The notes under the pieces were generated by a model. That model did not search any database and was not told where the DNA came from. It worked only from the letters and a program-made list of their open reading frames with translations. Positions 18,123 through 27,436 of a stretch of DNA of 64,000 bases are shown in pieces; within the stretch, counting starts at the first letter, position 1, and each line of letters opens with the position of its first letter. This DNA is from an uncultured Roseibium sp. (GTDB lineage: Bacteria; Pseudomonadota; Alphaproteobacteria; Rhizobiales; Stappiaceae). The translations under genes and the position numbers were made by a program. Location of the stretch: NCBI RefSeq assembly GCF_947496995.1, contig NZ_CANMFD010000003.1:558001-622000 (forward strand). The letters are read 5' to 3'.

Positions 18123-18479
18123 TCACCTTGCCACGAACTCGGTACGGCCAAGTTGTTTTCCCGATACCGGATCGAAGCGCAGCAGTGCCTTTTTGCCCTC
18201 TTCACTTACCAGGAGGAGCAACATTCCCTCCGACATCGTTGCCTGAAGAACCTCCGTTCCAGGTGCCACGGAGAGTGTTTCGGCAAAGCCCGTCTCGGAC
18301 GGATCGGCTTCATAAGTGTTGATCTTGTAAACGATTGCTGCAAAGACAGCGACAAACCCGGCGACCATCACCAGGGACGATCCGAGCAACAGGCGCTTCA
18401 GTTTGGCCTGGATGCGGAGGGCAGCCGGATCGAGCGGTGCCTCATCCGGCCCTTCGCCCCGATAATCAGGTTGTGACAT
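18123..18479 (-). CDS. Small membrane protein (DUF6476-like)
   Basis: A 118-residue protein: an acidic N-terminus (about 1-28), a transmembrane helix (about 30-55, LLLGSSLVMVAGFVAVFAAIV), and a periplasmic domain ending in LLRFDPVSGKQLGRTEFVAR. This pattern fits a conserved alphaproteobacterial family (DUF6476) that sits divergent from the rluD-type gene. Its ATG (18479-18477) overlaps the start codon of rluD on the other strand through a shared CATG. Function is unknown. Confidence 0.8.
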   Translation of the reverse strand: MSQPDYRGEGPDEAPLDPAALRIQAKLKRLLLGSSLVMVAGFVAVFAAIVYKINTYEADPSETGFAETLSVAPGTEVLQATMSEGMLLLLVSEEGKKALLRFDPVSGKQLGRTEFVAR

Positions 18480-19503
18480 GACAGATATTTCCCATGAAGA
18501 TCCGGCCGGTCTGGACGCGGATTTCAGCGTGACGGTTGATGCAGCCGATGCCGGTAAGCGGCTGGATGCGGTACTGGCGGCCAGTCTGGACGCCCTCAGC
18601 CGGAACAGAATACAGGCCCTGATCAAATCAGGAGACGTTACCGTCGGCGGCGCGAAAGTAGTTGAGCCGAAATACCGGGTCAATGAAGGCGACACGCTTA
18701 CGCTCAAATTGCCGGAACCGGAAGACCCCGAGCCCAAGGGCGAGGACATTCCGATTTCGGTGGTTTTTGAAGACGAACACCTGATCGTCATCGACAAGCC
18801 CGCCGGACTGGTGGTCCATCCGGGAGCAGGCAACTGGACCGGCACGCTCGTCAATGCGCTGATCCATCATTGCGGAGACAGCCTGTCGGGCATCGGCGGC
18901 ATCCGGCGTCCCGGCATTGTTCACCGCATCGACAAGGACACATCGGGCCTGCTCGTCGTTGCCAAGAGCGACCAGGCGCACCAGGGGCTTGCGGCCCAGT
19001 TTGCCGACCACGGCCGCAGCGGCCCCCTTGAGCGGGCTTATTCCGCCCTTGTCTGGGGTGCGCCATTCAATCTGAAAGGCACAATCGACGCCAATCTAGC
19101 CCGTTCGCACACCAACCGGCAGAAAATCGCGGTGATGAAGACCGGCGGCCGCAACGCCATCACCCATTGGCAGGTCAAGGAACGCTTCGCGCGTGCCGAC
19201 CAGCCACCCCTCGCCTCCCTTATGGAATGCCGACTGGAAACCGGCCGCACGCATCAGATCCGCGTTCACATGGCCCATATCGGCCATCCGCTGATCGGCG
19301 ACAATGATTATGGCTCGGGATACAAGACAAAATCCAACCGCCTGGACGAACCCCTCAAGGGTCTCATCGACGGATTTCGCAGGCAGGCGCTGCACGCCGG
19401 GCTGCTGGCCTTCGAACACCCGGTAAACGGCAAAACTTTGCGTTTCGAAAGCGCTTACCCGGATGATTTCGAAAAACTTTTGTCGGGTTTGCGAGGATTT
19501 TAG
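18478..19503 (+). CDS. rluD: RluA-family 23S rRNA pseudouridine synthase (RluD-like)
   Basis: A 341-residue enzyme with an N-terminal S4 RNA-binding domain (about 14-80, KRLDAVLAASLDALSRNRIQ) and a catalytic domain containing GIVHRIDKDTSGLLVVAK, where Asp is the nucleophile, and LETGRTHQIRVH. It converts uridines in rRNA to pseudouridine. RluD-type specificity (helix 69 of 23S rRNA) is likely from length and rpoH linkage, but RluC-type is possible. The start at 18478 is needed to keep the S4 domain, and AGG lies at 18467-18469. Confidence 0.92.
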   Translation: MTDISHEDPAGLDADFSVTVDAADAGKRLDAVLAASLDALSRNRIQALIKSGDVTVGGAKVVEPKYRVNEGDTLTLKLPEPEDPEPKGEDIPISVVFEDEHLIVIDKPAGLVVHPGAGNWTGTLVNALIHHCGDSLSGIGGIRRPGIVHRIDKDTSGLLVVAKSDQAHQGLAAQFADHGRSGPLERAYSALVWGAPFNLKGTIDANLARSHTNRQKIAVMKTGGRNAITHWQVKERFARADQPPLASLMECRLETGRTHQIRVHMAHIGHPLIGDNDYGSGYKTKSNRLDEPLKGLIDGFRRQALHAGLLAFEHPVNGKTLRFESAYPDDFEKLLSGLRGF

Positions 19504-19677
19504 CAAGCGTTTTCGTTTTGCTGCCATGCAATCGGCTAATTCCAACCTATATTAAGGGTTCTTGTGTGCCTGAAAGGACACGAACCTGCGTCCATCTTTT
19601 TCCCTCAATGGCTTGCTTGCGTGGATCTGCGGAGCTGCCGGGAAAAACGGGCGCAACTGACGAAAGGGGGTGCTTCC

Positions 19678-20562
19678 ATGGCCCAGAATGTACCGATGCT
19701 TACCGCCGGTGAAGGCGGGCTCAGCCGTTATCTGGATGAGATCCGCAAATTCCCGATGCTTCAGCCGCAGGAAGAGTACATGCTCGCCAAGCGCTACAAG
19801 GAGCATGAGGACCCGGCAGCGGCCGAGCGTCTCGTCAATTCCCACCTGCGTCTCGTTGCCAAGATCGCCATGGGGTACCGTGGCTACGGGCTGCCGATCG
19901 GCGAAGTCGTTTCCGAAGGCAACGTCGGCCTCATGCAGGCGGTCAAGCGCTTCGAACCCGACAAGGGCTTCCGTCTCGCCACCTATGCCATGTGGTGGAT
20001 CAAGGCCGCGATCCAGGAATACATCCTGCGCTCCTGGTCGCTGGTCAAAATGGGCACGACCGCGAACCAGAAACGTCTTTTCTTCAACCTGCGCCGGCTC
20101 AAGGGCAAGATCCAGGCGCTGGACGAGGGCGATCTGAAACCGGATCAGGTAGCTGAAATCGCCACCCGCCTCGGCGTGTCCGAGGAGGAAGTGATCTCCA
20201 TGAACCGCCGTCTCGGCGGCGATGCCAGCCTGAACGCACCGGTGCGCGCCGAAGCCGACGCCGGTGAGTGGCAGGATTGGCTCGTGGACGAAAGCGAGAG
20301 CCAGGAAACCCTGCTGGCGAACCAGGAAGAACTGGACATGCGCCGCAAGTTGCTGAGCGACGCCATGGACGTTCTGAACGACCGCGAGCGCCGTATATTC
20401 GAAGCCCGCCGCCTGTCGGAGGACCCGATGACGCTTGAGGACCTGTCCGGCGAGTTTGGCGTCAGCCGCGAGCGTGTCCGCCAGATCGAGGTCCGTGCCT
20501 TCGAGAAGGTCCAGAAAGCGGTGCGCAACAGCGCCCGGTCGATGGAACAACCGGCCGCCTGA
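19678..20562 (+). CDS. rpoH: RpoH, heat-shock sigma factor (sigma-32)
   Basis: A 294-residue sigma-70-family protein. Region 2 has GYRGYGLPIGEVVSEGNVGL and YAMWWIKAAIQEYIL. The RpoH box NQKRLFFNLRRLKGK separates it from sigma-70. Region 4 has GVSRERVRQIEVRAFEKV. The ATG at 19678 follows a strong ribosome site (AAAGGGGG at 19663-19670). It lies downstream of rluD with a 174-base gap that should hold its own promoter and any temperature-responsive leader. None was identified by eye. Confidence 0.96.
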   Translation: MAQNVPMLTAGEGGLSRYLDEIRKFPMLQPQEEYMLAKRYKEHEDPAAAERLVNSHLRLVAKIAMGYRGYGLPIGEVVSEGNVGLMQAVKRFEPDKGFRLATYAMWWIKAAIQEYILRSWSLVKMGTTANQKRLFFNLRRLKGKIQALDEGDLKPDQVAEIATRLGVSEEEVISMNRRLGGDASLNAPVRAEADAGEWQDWLVDESESQETLLANQEELDMRRKLLSDAMDVLNDRERRIFEARRLSEDPMTLEDLSGEFGVSRERVRQIEVRAFEKVQKAVRNSARSMEQPAA

Positions 20563-20581
20563 GCGCGATTCGAGAACGGGA

Positions 20582-20620
20582 AAACAAAACGCCGGGGCAA
20601 ATGCCCCGGCGTTTTGTTTT
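20582..20620. terminator. Bidirectional terminator between rpoH and thiY
   Basis: A perfect stem of 13 bases (20586-20598 with 20603-20615) and a four-base loop AAAT, with A-rich and T-rich flanks on both sides. It lies between the convergent rpoH and thiY stops and can terminate both. Confidence 0.92.
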
Positions 20621-20639
20621 GAAGACGCAGAGCAAAAAA

Positions 20640-21581
20640 CTATCTGATCTCAACCGCATAGGTCTCGACCGGAACCACCTTGCTGATCAGACCCGCTTCG
20701 GCCATGAATTCCGCGAACCGCTGGTAACGTCCGGCGTCAAGAGCCGCAGGGCGTTTGGCAAAGCGCGGCAGCGTGTCTGCCCAGGCGCGCTTGTTGAGTT
20801 CGTCATTGAGATGCGGATAGGCTTCGATGAAGGCATCCCACGCGTCGTCCGGATGGTTGGTCAGATAGATGGTCGCTGCCTCGACGGCCGCCAGGAATTT
20901 CGCAAAACGCGGATCACCCGTCTTGTCCTTGTTGACCACATAGATCAGCTCGTCAAAGGCCGGAACCCCGTTTTCTTCAGGGAAGAACGCCTTGCCTTCC
21001 CTGCCCTCGATTTCGATCTGGGTCAGCTCGAAATTGCGGTATCCGCCGATCACCGCATCGACCTGACCGGACATCAGCGCCGGGGACAGGGCGAAGTTGA
21101 CGTTGATGAGCTCGATATCATCCATCGTCAGGTCGACGGATTTCAGCATCTGGCCGAGCATGGCGTCCTCGAACCCGGACACTGAAAAACCGACGGTCAT
21201 GCCCTTCAGGTCTTTCAGCTCCTTGATCGGCCCGTCTTTCAGCACGATCAGGCTGTTCAGGGGCGTCGCGACGAGCGTTCCGATCCAGGACAGCGGCAGG
21301 CCTTCCTCGATATGCGCGTGCAGCGTCGGCTGATAGGAGACGGCGATATCTCCCTGCCCCGCCGCCACCAGTTTCGGCGGCATGGCCGGATCCGCCGGTT
21401 CGATCAGTTCCACGTCAAGGCCTTCAGCTTCGAAAAAACCCTTCGTTTGCGCGGTGATCACCGGCGCATGGTCCGGATTGGTGAACCAGTCCAGAAGAAC
21501 GGTCAGTTTCTCGGCTGCCTGCACCGGCGCGCTTGTGAGCAGTCCGGCGGCGAGCGTCAGGGAAAGGAGCGTTTTTTTCAT
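20640..21581 (-). CDS. thiY: ThiY-like pyrimidine-precursor binding protein (ABC transporter)
   Basis: A 313-residue periplasmic binding protein of the NMT1/THI5 family with a signal peptide (about 1-22). LLDWFTNPDHAPVITAQTKGFF near the N-terminus is characteristic. It should capture a thiamine pyrimidine precursor (HMP or formylaminopyrimidine type). The exact ligand is not visible. It follows the permease gene thiX by 22 bases, under a TPP riboswitch, which supports a thiamine role. No ATPase gene accompanies it. Confidence 0.87.
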   Translation of the reverse strand: MKKTLLSLTLAAGLLTSAPVQAAEKLTVLLDWFTNPDHAPVITAQTKGFFEAEGLDVELIEPADPAMPPKLVAAGQGDIAVSYQPTLHAHIEEGLPLSWIGTLVATPLNSLIVLKDGPIKELKDLKGMTVGFSVSGFEDAMLGQMLKSVDLTMDDIELINVNFALSPALMSGQVDAVIGGYRNFELTQIEIEGREGKAFFPEENGVPAFDELIYVVNKDKTGDPRFAKFLAAVEAATIYLTNHPDDAWDAFIEAYPHLNDELNKRAWADTLPRFAKRPAALDAGRYQRFAEFMAEAGLISKVVPVETYAVEIR

Positions 21582-21603
21582 TCAATCCTCCAGATTGAGG
21601 CGG

Positions 21604-22359
21604 TCAGTCTTCGACCTGCCAGGGAACCAGAATTCGGGTGAGTTGTTCGACGGCATAGCGCATGGCCAGCACCATCAGGGCGAGAAGAATGACCGCGGCG
21701 AACAGCATGTCCGCATTCCCGCGGGCATTCGCCTGCAGCATGATGAAAGCCAGCCCACCCTTGGCGCCTGCCCATTCACCGATGACCGCTCCCATGGGAG
21801 CGAAAACGGCCGCGACGCGAAGCCCGGACGCAAAGGCCGGCAAGGCGGCGGGGATCCGGAAAATCCAAAGCTCGCGGTGCCGGGGCACCCTGTAGAGCCG
21901 GGCAAGATCGACAAGCCCGGTGTCGAGCCGCCTCAGGCCGTCGTAAACCGTTGAAGTGACCGTGAAGAAGATCACCAGGATGGCCATGACGATCTTGGAG
22001 GACATGCCGAACCCGAGCCAAAGCACCAGAACCGGGGCGATGGCGAACACAGGCAATGCCTGGGTGACGAGAACGGGCGGCATGATCACGCGGCCGGCCA
22101 GCGGAAACAGCCAGACGGAAATGGCCAGCAGGCCTCCCGAAATGACCCCGAGCGTAAAGCCGAGCACGGTCTCATAGGCAGTGATGCTCGCATGATGCAG
22201 CAGAAAGCCGGCATGCTCGGGAAAGGCCAGCAGGACATCGCCGGGTGCCGGCAGCATGAACGACGGCGGCTGCAGCACGGCAACGATCACCGCCCAGATG
22301 CCGAAGGTGACGACAACACCGGTAAGAAACTTCAGCAATACGGCCAGAAATGGCTTCAT
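21604..22359 (-). CDS. thiX: ThiX-like ABC transporter permease
   Basis: A 251-residue inner-membrane permease with about six helices. The conserved cytoplasmic loop that contacts the ATPase is seen around RLYRVPRHRELWIFRIPAAL and GEWAGAKGG. The ATG at 22359 has a strong GGAGGGG ribosome site. An upstream in-frame extension to 22479 is open but unsupported and belongs to the riboswitch leader. With thiY it would import a thiamine precursor, using an ATPase encoded elsewhere. Confidence 0.87.
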   Translation of the reverse strand: MKPFLAVLLKFLTGVVVTFGIWAVIVAVLQPPSFMLPAPGDVLLAFPEHAGFLLHHASITAYETVLGFTLGVISGGLLAISVWLFPLAGRVIMPPVLVTQALPVFAIAPVLVLWLGFGMSSKIVMAILVIFFTVTSTVYDGLRRLDTGLVDLARLYRVPRHRELWIFRIPAALPAFASGLRVAAVFAPMGAVIGEWAGAKGGLAFIMLQANARGNADMLFAAVILLALMVLAMRYAVEQLTRILVPWQVED

Positions 22360-22518
22360 GATACCCCTCCGGCCATAGGCGGCGGCTGCGGGGTGATCAT
22401 ATTGGCGAGCGGTTTCTGCGGACACAGAAGCCGCCGCAATGGCAGGCAACAACGCATAGGATCTCCCGTCTTCGGACACGCCGAAATTGACATTGGAGAT
22501 CCGGGATAAGGCTAAGGA

Positions 22519-22608
22519 TTCCGTCCCTTCGCCGGCATGACCCGGATCAGGTTCTAAGGGTTCGGCTCAACACCATCTCAGCTCCGGTCACCGGAGCACC
22601 CCTCGGAC
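22519..22608 (-). promoter_or_regulatory. TPP riboswitch (THI element) controlling thiXY
   Basis: On the minus strand the element shows the hallmark segments GGGGTGCTCC, GGAGCTGAGATGG, ACCCTTAGAACCTGATC and GTCATGCCGGCGAAGGGA. The P1 ends TCCG and CGGA close at 22607 and 22520. The GCTCCGG/CCGGAGC arm is at 22581-22597. Thiamine pyrophosphate binding should repress the downstream genes. An inverted repeat (22459-22466 with 22495-22502) in the 160-base leader before thiX could be part of the expression platform. Confidence 0.95.
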
Positions 22609-22690
22609 CAAGACGGAACATGCCTTCTTCAATTGAAAAAGGCAAGCCGCCACGTCTCAGCTTTTGAAGATTATACGGGCTGTATATCGA

Positions 22691-24445
22691 TCAGCCAGCC
22701 TGCCAGGCAGTGACAGCCTTTTCGACAGCTTCTTCGCCGTCGCTGCCCTTTTCAAGGGTCAGGATGCCGCGCTTGCCGTTTTCGTAGAGCATCGGAATAT
22801 CGATCCATCCACGTTCCCGCAACAGAGCCAGATTGCGCTGCTGTTCGTTCGGCAGGCTGGAAAGCGCAATCCAGAAGAAGCCGGGAGACACCTTGACGGA
22901 TGCGCCGATCAACGCATCGCCGCGCGCTTCTTCCGTGGGCTTCATCACGAGACCTGGAACGTTCACGACATCACCCGCGGCGAAAGTCTCCGGAAATTCG
23001 TATTTTATTTCCACAAGGTGACTTGCCGGAAGAGACGTGTCGTCATTCGGCTTGATGCGGATATCGACCTTCACATCCCGCTCGGGAATTTCCACCGATG
23101 CACTCAGGACCGCCTGAGCCTTGCCGTCGAGATCCGTCTCTTCTTCAACGCTCCAGACCACGGCACCTTGCGCCGCCGTACCCGCACCGCCGGCCTCCTC
23201 GCCCTCTTCATAAAGGATGGATCTCTGAACCCCGGGCTCAAGGGCTACGGCTGTTTCGGACGGGGTTGCTTCTTCAGGGGCGACGACTGCCAGATTGTCC
23301 TGCGGGACCGCGGCGGGCTCATCGACAATCGCGGGCGTATCGATCGGGTTCAAGGGTGTTTCGGTCGCAAGCGGCGCCCCAGCAGCCGGTTCGCTCTCCG
23401 CACTGGCCGCAACCGAGGTTCCGTCAGCTTCCGAGGCAGGTGGTTCCTGCGGCGTGATTGTCGTGGTGGTGACGGTTCGCGCATCCGGCGCGACCACTTC
23501 CGCTTCGCCGTCGTTCAACAGCCGGTCCGTGTTTTTGGAGGTGTCTGCATCGACCGGAGCTTCCTCGGAAGCGGCAACCTGCTCTTCAGGGGCGGGCTGC
23601 GGCGCGGATGCTGTTTCGGCCGGAATGGTGACCGTCCCTGCCCCGCCATCGGCAACCTTGTCGCCGGAAGGCAGGAGAAAATACGCGCCCGCTCCTGCAA
23701 GCAGCAGAACCAGAACACCGGCAATCGCGAAAGGAACGGTGCGGCTGCCCCCACCTTCCCGCAATGCATCCGAGGCGCTTGGCCGGTCCCGCCGAGTGCG
23801 GCCGTTCGTTTTTTCCCGGCCTTTGGACGGTGTCTCATCCGCTCCGTCATAAGCGGACTGTTCGTCATTGCCGGCCGGTTCGAAAAGTCCCTCGTCCGCT
23901 ACGGGCCGGTCATCGAATGCCGGTTCCTTCCGCTCGGAGGAAGCACTCTGAAGGCTCTGCTGATCCTGCGCCGGATCGACTGCGTCCTTCGCATTCTGAA
24001 CGGCCTGGTTGGCCGCAGTTCCAAGAGACTCGGCTTCCGAAAGGGTCTCTTTCAGCGGAGAAGGCATCTCCGCCTCGGGAGAAGCCGGGGCGGGAGCATG
24101 CTCGACCGGTGTGACTTGCGCGGCGGCCTCGGAGGTTGCCGGTTCCGCCTGGCCAACAGGTGGCGCCACCGTGGCAGCGGGCTGTGCAGCCGGAGCTTCC
24201 GGCTTGGGGACTGCCGGCCCGAGACCGAGACTTTCACGCGCGGCTTCCGCCTCGACCTTGCGGATCGATTCTTCCAGGCGCAGCTGTTCCGCCGTGATTT
24301 CGGAAGGAGAAAGCGGCGGTTCGTAGGCTTTCAACTGATTGACAATGGCGGTACGCGCCCGGCTGTATACGCTTCTGCGGGCCGCGCCATTGCTTTCCGG
24401 CAAGGACGCGATCGTTTTCTTCAGAATTGAATAGTAATCAGCCAT
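22691..24445 (-). CDS. Large Ala/Pro/Glu-rich single-pass membrane protein
   Basis: A 584-residue protein. The N-terminal ~75 residues (DYYSILKKTIASLPESNGAA and on) are conserved-looking and helical. A low-complexity Ala/Pro/Glu region follows (about 75-220), then a transmembrane helix (about 226-250, FAIAGVLVLLLAGAGAYFLL), a second low-complexity region (about 255-415) and a compact C-terminal domain (about 425-584) with ends like LPNEQQRNLALLRERGWIDIPMLYENGKRG. I do not recognise a named family. A cytoplasmic N-terminus with a periplasmic C-domain is suggested. No operon partners. Confidence 0.7.
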   Translation of the reverse strand: MADYYSILKKTIASLPESNGAARRSVYSRARTAIVNQLKAYEPPLSPSEITAEQLRLEESIRKVEAEAARESLGLGPAVPKPEAPAAQPAATVAPPVGQAEPATSEAAAQVTPVEHAPAPASPEAEMPSPLKETLSEAESLGTAANQAVQNAKDAVDPAQDQQSLQSASSERKEPAFDDRPVADEGLFEPAGNDEQSAYDGADETPSKGREKTNGRTRRDRPSASDALREGGGSRTVPFAIAGVLVLLLAGAGAYFLLPSGDKVADGGAGTVTIPAETASAPQPAPEEQVAASEEAPVDADTSKNTDRLLNDGEAEVVAPDARTVTTTTITPQEPPASEADGTSVAASAESEPAAGAPLATETPLNPIDTPAIVDEPAAVPQDNLAVVAPEEATPSETAVALEPGVQRSILYEEGEEAGGAGTAAQGAVVWSVEEETDLDGKAQAVLSASVEIPERDVKVDIRIKPNDDTSLPASHLVEIKYEFPETFAAGDVVNVPGLVMKPTEEARGDALIGASVKVSPGFFWIALSSLPNEQQRNLALLRERGWIDIPMLYENGKRGILTLEKGSDGEEAVEKAVTAWQAG

Positions 24446-24858
24446 CTTCCTGCCTACCGGCGAACTGCCGGGATCTCATATGTGCGGGCCTGAATTTCCA
24501 GCGCGCTGTTTTTCGGACTTCCGAATGTCCAGGCGCCGAATTTCTCAGATCATTGTCAGGCTTATAGCAAGTTTTTGAAGACCGATGCTATTTCTTCAAA
24601 TATCCCGCTCGCATACGAACCCTACAGTACCTTCTTCCTAACACGTATCTACAGGCTCAATGCGCGAACGCGCACTTGAGACTACTTGGTGGAGCACTTG
24701 GTGATTCGCAACGCTCCGGATCAACCTGCCGTCATGGATACTCCACATGAAAGCGGAAAGCTGATCAATTTTAAAGGGTTGGAGCATCCTGTCCACATAG
24801 TCGCGAACGTGGAATGTCCCAACCCTCCCTCAATAATGGGCCGTTACCGCCGGAGATC
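24446..24858. other. Intergenic region between two minus-strand genes
   Basis: About 410 bases. It lies downstream of purA and upstream of the large membrane-protein gene, so the promoter of the latter should be on its left side. The middle is relatively AT-rich. Short plus-strand ORFs here show no ribosome site or recognisable protein. No RNA gene or clear terminator was seen. Confidence 0.4.
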
Positions 24859-26151
24859 TCAATCCTGGAAAGGATTCTGCACAAGAATTGTGTCATCCCG
24901 CTCCGGGCTGGTCGACAGGATCGCGACCGGCGCACCGATCAGTTCCTCGACATGGCGCACATATTTGATCGCCTGGGCCGGCAGATCGGCCCAGGTCCGA
25001 GCCCCTTCGGTCGACTCTTTCCAGCCCGGCAGGCTTTCATAGATCGGAACCACCCGCTCCTGCGCACCCTGTGAGGCCGGCAGATAGTCGATCCGTTCCC
25101 CATCCAGCTCGTAGCCGATGCAGATCTTGATTTCATCGAGACCGTCGAGGACGTCCAGCTTGGTCAGTGCGATACCGCTGATGCCGGAGGTGCTGACGGT
25201 CTGGCGCACCAGAACCGCGTCAAACCAGCCACAGCGCCGGCGGCGGCCGGTAACCGTGCCGAATTCATGACCGCGGGTACCGAGAAACTCGCCGACTTCA
25301 TTCTGCTGCTCGGTCGGAAACGGTCCCTCGCCGACGCGCGTCGTATAGGCCTTGGTGATGCCGAGCACATAGCCGATCGAATTGGGACCTAGACCGCACC
25401 CCGTAGCGGCCTGTCCGGCAACCGTGTTGGAAGAGGTCACGAAGGGATAGGTGCCGTGGTCGATATCCAGCAGCGCGCCTTGCGCACCTTCGAACAGGAT
25501 CCGCTTGCCCTGACGGCGCAGATTGTCCAGCAGATACCAGACCTTGTCCATGTAGGGCAGAACCTTGTCCGCGACACTGGCCAGTTCGTCATAGATCGCC
25601 TGAGCGGAAATCTCGTCCTGGCCAAGACCGCGGCGCAATGCGTTGTGATGGGTGAGCAGACGGTCGATCTTCGCCGGCAGCGTGGTCAGGTTCTTCAGGT
25701 CCATCAAGCGGATGGCCCTGCGTCCGACCTTGTCTTCATAGGCAGGGCCGATGCCGCGTTTGGTCGTGCCGATCCGCGTACCGGTGTTGGAATTCTCGCG
25801 CAGGGCGTCCAGCTCGCGATGCAGCGACAGGATCAGGGTGACATTTTCGGCAACGCGCAGGCTTTCGGGAGTGACGACGACGCCCTGCTGCCCGAGGCGT
25901 TCGACTTCCTCCGCAAGTGCATGAGGATCAAGGACGACGCCATTGCCGATGATCGACAGCTTGCCTTCCCGCGCCACGCCGGACGGCAGAAGGGAAAGCT
26001 TGTAGCTTACGCCGTCGATGACCAGCGTATGCCCGGCGTTGTGCCCGCCCTGGAACCTCACGATGACATCGGCCTGTTCCGACAGCCAGTCGACAATCTT
26101 GCCTTTGCCTTCGTCACCCCATTGGGAACCGACAACAACCACATTCGCCAT
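24859..26151 (-). CDS. purA: PurA, adenylosuccinate synthetase
   Basis: A 430-residue enzyme joining IMP and aspartate with GTP to make adenylosuccinate, the first committed step to AMP. The N-terminal P-loop [16 protein letters not shown] is diagnostic. [21 protein letters not shown] and [12 protein letters not shown] are further family motifs. It is of full length and monocistronic, as in many relatives. The upstream leader (about 26162-26240) has an AGGAG ribosome site and two GC-rich hairpins. Confidence 0.96.
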   Translation of the reverse strand: MANVVVVGSQWGDEGKGKIVDWLSEQADVIVRFQGGHNAGHTLVIDGVSYKLSLLPSGVAREGKLSIIGNGVVLDPHALAEEVERLGQQGVVVTPESLRVAENVTLILSLHRELDALRENSNTGTRIGTTKRGIGPAYEDKVGRRAIRLMDLKNLTTLPAKIDRLLTHHNALRRGLGQDEISAQAIYDELASVADKVLPYMDKVWYLLDNLRRQGKRILFEGAQGALLDIDHGTYPFVTSSNTVAGQAATGCGLGPNSIGYVLGITKAYTTRVGEGPFPTEQQNEVGEFLGTRGHEFGTVTGRRRRCGWFDAVLVRQTVSTSGISGIALTKLDVLDGLDEIKICIGYELDGERIDYLPASQGAQERVVPIYESLPGWKESTEGARTWADLPAQAIKYVRHVEELIGAPVAILSTSPERDDTILVQNPFQD

Positions 26152-26446
26152 CTAATCTTTGCTCTCCTGAAGCAGCTTTCCGAAGCCCGGGCGTAACCCG
26201 GGTGCCAACACGACGAGCCCCGGCAAACGGACCGGGGCAAACGGCGCGGACTATAGACAGGATTCCAGGCTCACGCGAGTCTCGGAACCGAAATTATGAC
26301 GCTACGGCCAAATCTTTTCCGGCCCGCATTCATAATACTCTCCTTGGCATTTTTGAGGCACTGCGCGGCAGATCGCTTTTCGGGTGGGTCGGCAGGCATC
26401 GGCGTGATAGGCCGGGTGCTCATTCATTGGCTTGCGAGATCGTCAG

Positions 26447-27337
26447 ATGACTTTGCGAAACTGGATCCTGCTGAGTGTTCTCGGCGTCATCTGGGGTGGG
26501 TCCTTCCTGTTCGCCAAGGTGGCCGTGGCCGAGATCCCGCCGTTCGTGCTGGTCTTCTTCAGGGTCTCCATCGCCTGTGCCGCCCTGCTTGTCTACCTCT
26601 GGCACCGGAACCTTCTGGCACGGCTGGAACTTCGCCTCGCAGTCCCCTTCCTCGTCATGGGACTGCTGAACAACGCCATCCCCTTCTCGCTCCTGTTCCT
26701 CGGACAGACCGTGATCGGCGCGGGACTGGCATCGATCCTCAATGCTACCACCCCCATCTTCACCGTGCTCGTGGCAGGGGTTCTGGTAAAACAGGAGACG
26801 CTTCAAGCGCACCGGATTGCCGGCGTGGTGCTGGGCATCGCAGGCGTCGCGGTCATGCTGTCAGGCAGTCTCTCCGGCCTTGCGACGGACCCGGTCTGGG
26901 CCCAACTCTGCTGCCTGGGGGCGGCTGTGTCCTATGCCTGCGCCGCGACATTTGCGCGGCGGTTCAAATCCCTGCCGCCGCAGGTCTCCGCGACCGGACA
27001 GCTCATGGGCTCCAGCGCAATCATGCTGCCCGTTGCACTGCTCACGAGCTCCGGCTGGTCACCGGTCGATGTCGGCCCTGTCGTCTGGATGAACGTCGCC
27101 GCCCTCGGCCTGATCGCAACGGCCATAGCCTATCTGATCTATTTCCAGCTTCTGGCGGAAGCCGGCGCCACCAATGCGTCTCTTGTCACGCTGCTTGTCC
27201 CGGCAAGCGCCCTGTTCCTCGGATGGCTCATTCTGGGTGAAAAGCTCGATACGATTCAGCTTGCCGGCTTTGCCGTGCTGCTCACCGGCCTCGTCGTTCT
27301 GGACGGCCGCATCCTGAAGCGCAAGGCTCCCGCGTGA
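26447..27337 (+). CDS. EamA-family (DMT superfamily) transporter
   Basis: A 296-residue integral membrane protein with ten predicted helices in two repeated EamA halves. The first half begins LSVLGVIWGGSFLFAKV and the second LGAAVSYACAATFARRF. The family exports amino acids, metabolites or drugs, and the substrate cannot be read. The ATG at 26447 gives the typical N-terminus. An in-frame TTG at 26432 is possible. Neither has a strong ribosome site. It is divergent from purA and convergent with serA. Confidence 0.85.
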   Translation: MTLRNWILLSVLGVIWGGSFLFAKVAVAEIPPFVLVFFRVSIACAALLVYLWHRNLLARLELRLAVPFLVMGLLNNAIPFSLLFLGQTVIGAGLASILNATTPIFTVLVAGVLVKQETLQAHRIAGVVLGIAGVAVMLSGSLSGLATDPVWAQLCCLGAAVSYACAATFARRFKSLPPQVSATGQLMGSSAIMLPVALLTSSGWSPVDVGPVVWMNVAALGLIATAIAYLIYFQLLAEAGATNASLVTLLVPASALFLGWLILGEKLDTIQLAGFAVLLTGLVVLDGRILKRKAPA

Positions 27338-27350
27338 GACAAACGGAATA

Positions 27351-27382
27351 GCCCCCGCAGAGACGATTGTCTCTCCGGGGGC
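27351..27382. terminator. Hairpin between eamA and serA
   Basis: Stem CCCCCG-c-AGAGAC with GTCTCT-CCGGGGG and loop GATT, between convergent genes. There is no T run, so it is a weaker terminator or an mRNA-stabilising hairpin. Confidence 0.55.
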
Positions 27383-27436
27383 CTGCCCTTGGATACATGG
27401 GTGATACCGAAAATCCGACTATGGATCTCGTTGCCG

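Noticed and set aside
22360..22479. In-frame upstream extension of thiX
   Set aside because: Lies in the riboswitch leader, has no homology, and the ATG at 22359 has a much better ribosome site.
22664..24430. Plus-strand ORF of 588 codons opposite the Ala/Pro-rich membrane protein
   Set aside because: The minus-strand frame has a membrane helix and coherent ends, while the plus frame is Arg/Gly/Phe-rich as expected for an antisense of Ala/Pro/Glu codons.
26182..26237. Two GC-rich hairpins in the purA leader as a riboswitch
   Set aside because: No match to a known riboswitch core; simple hairpins only.
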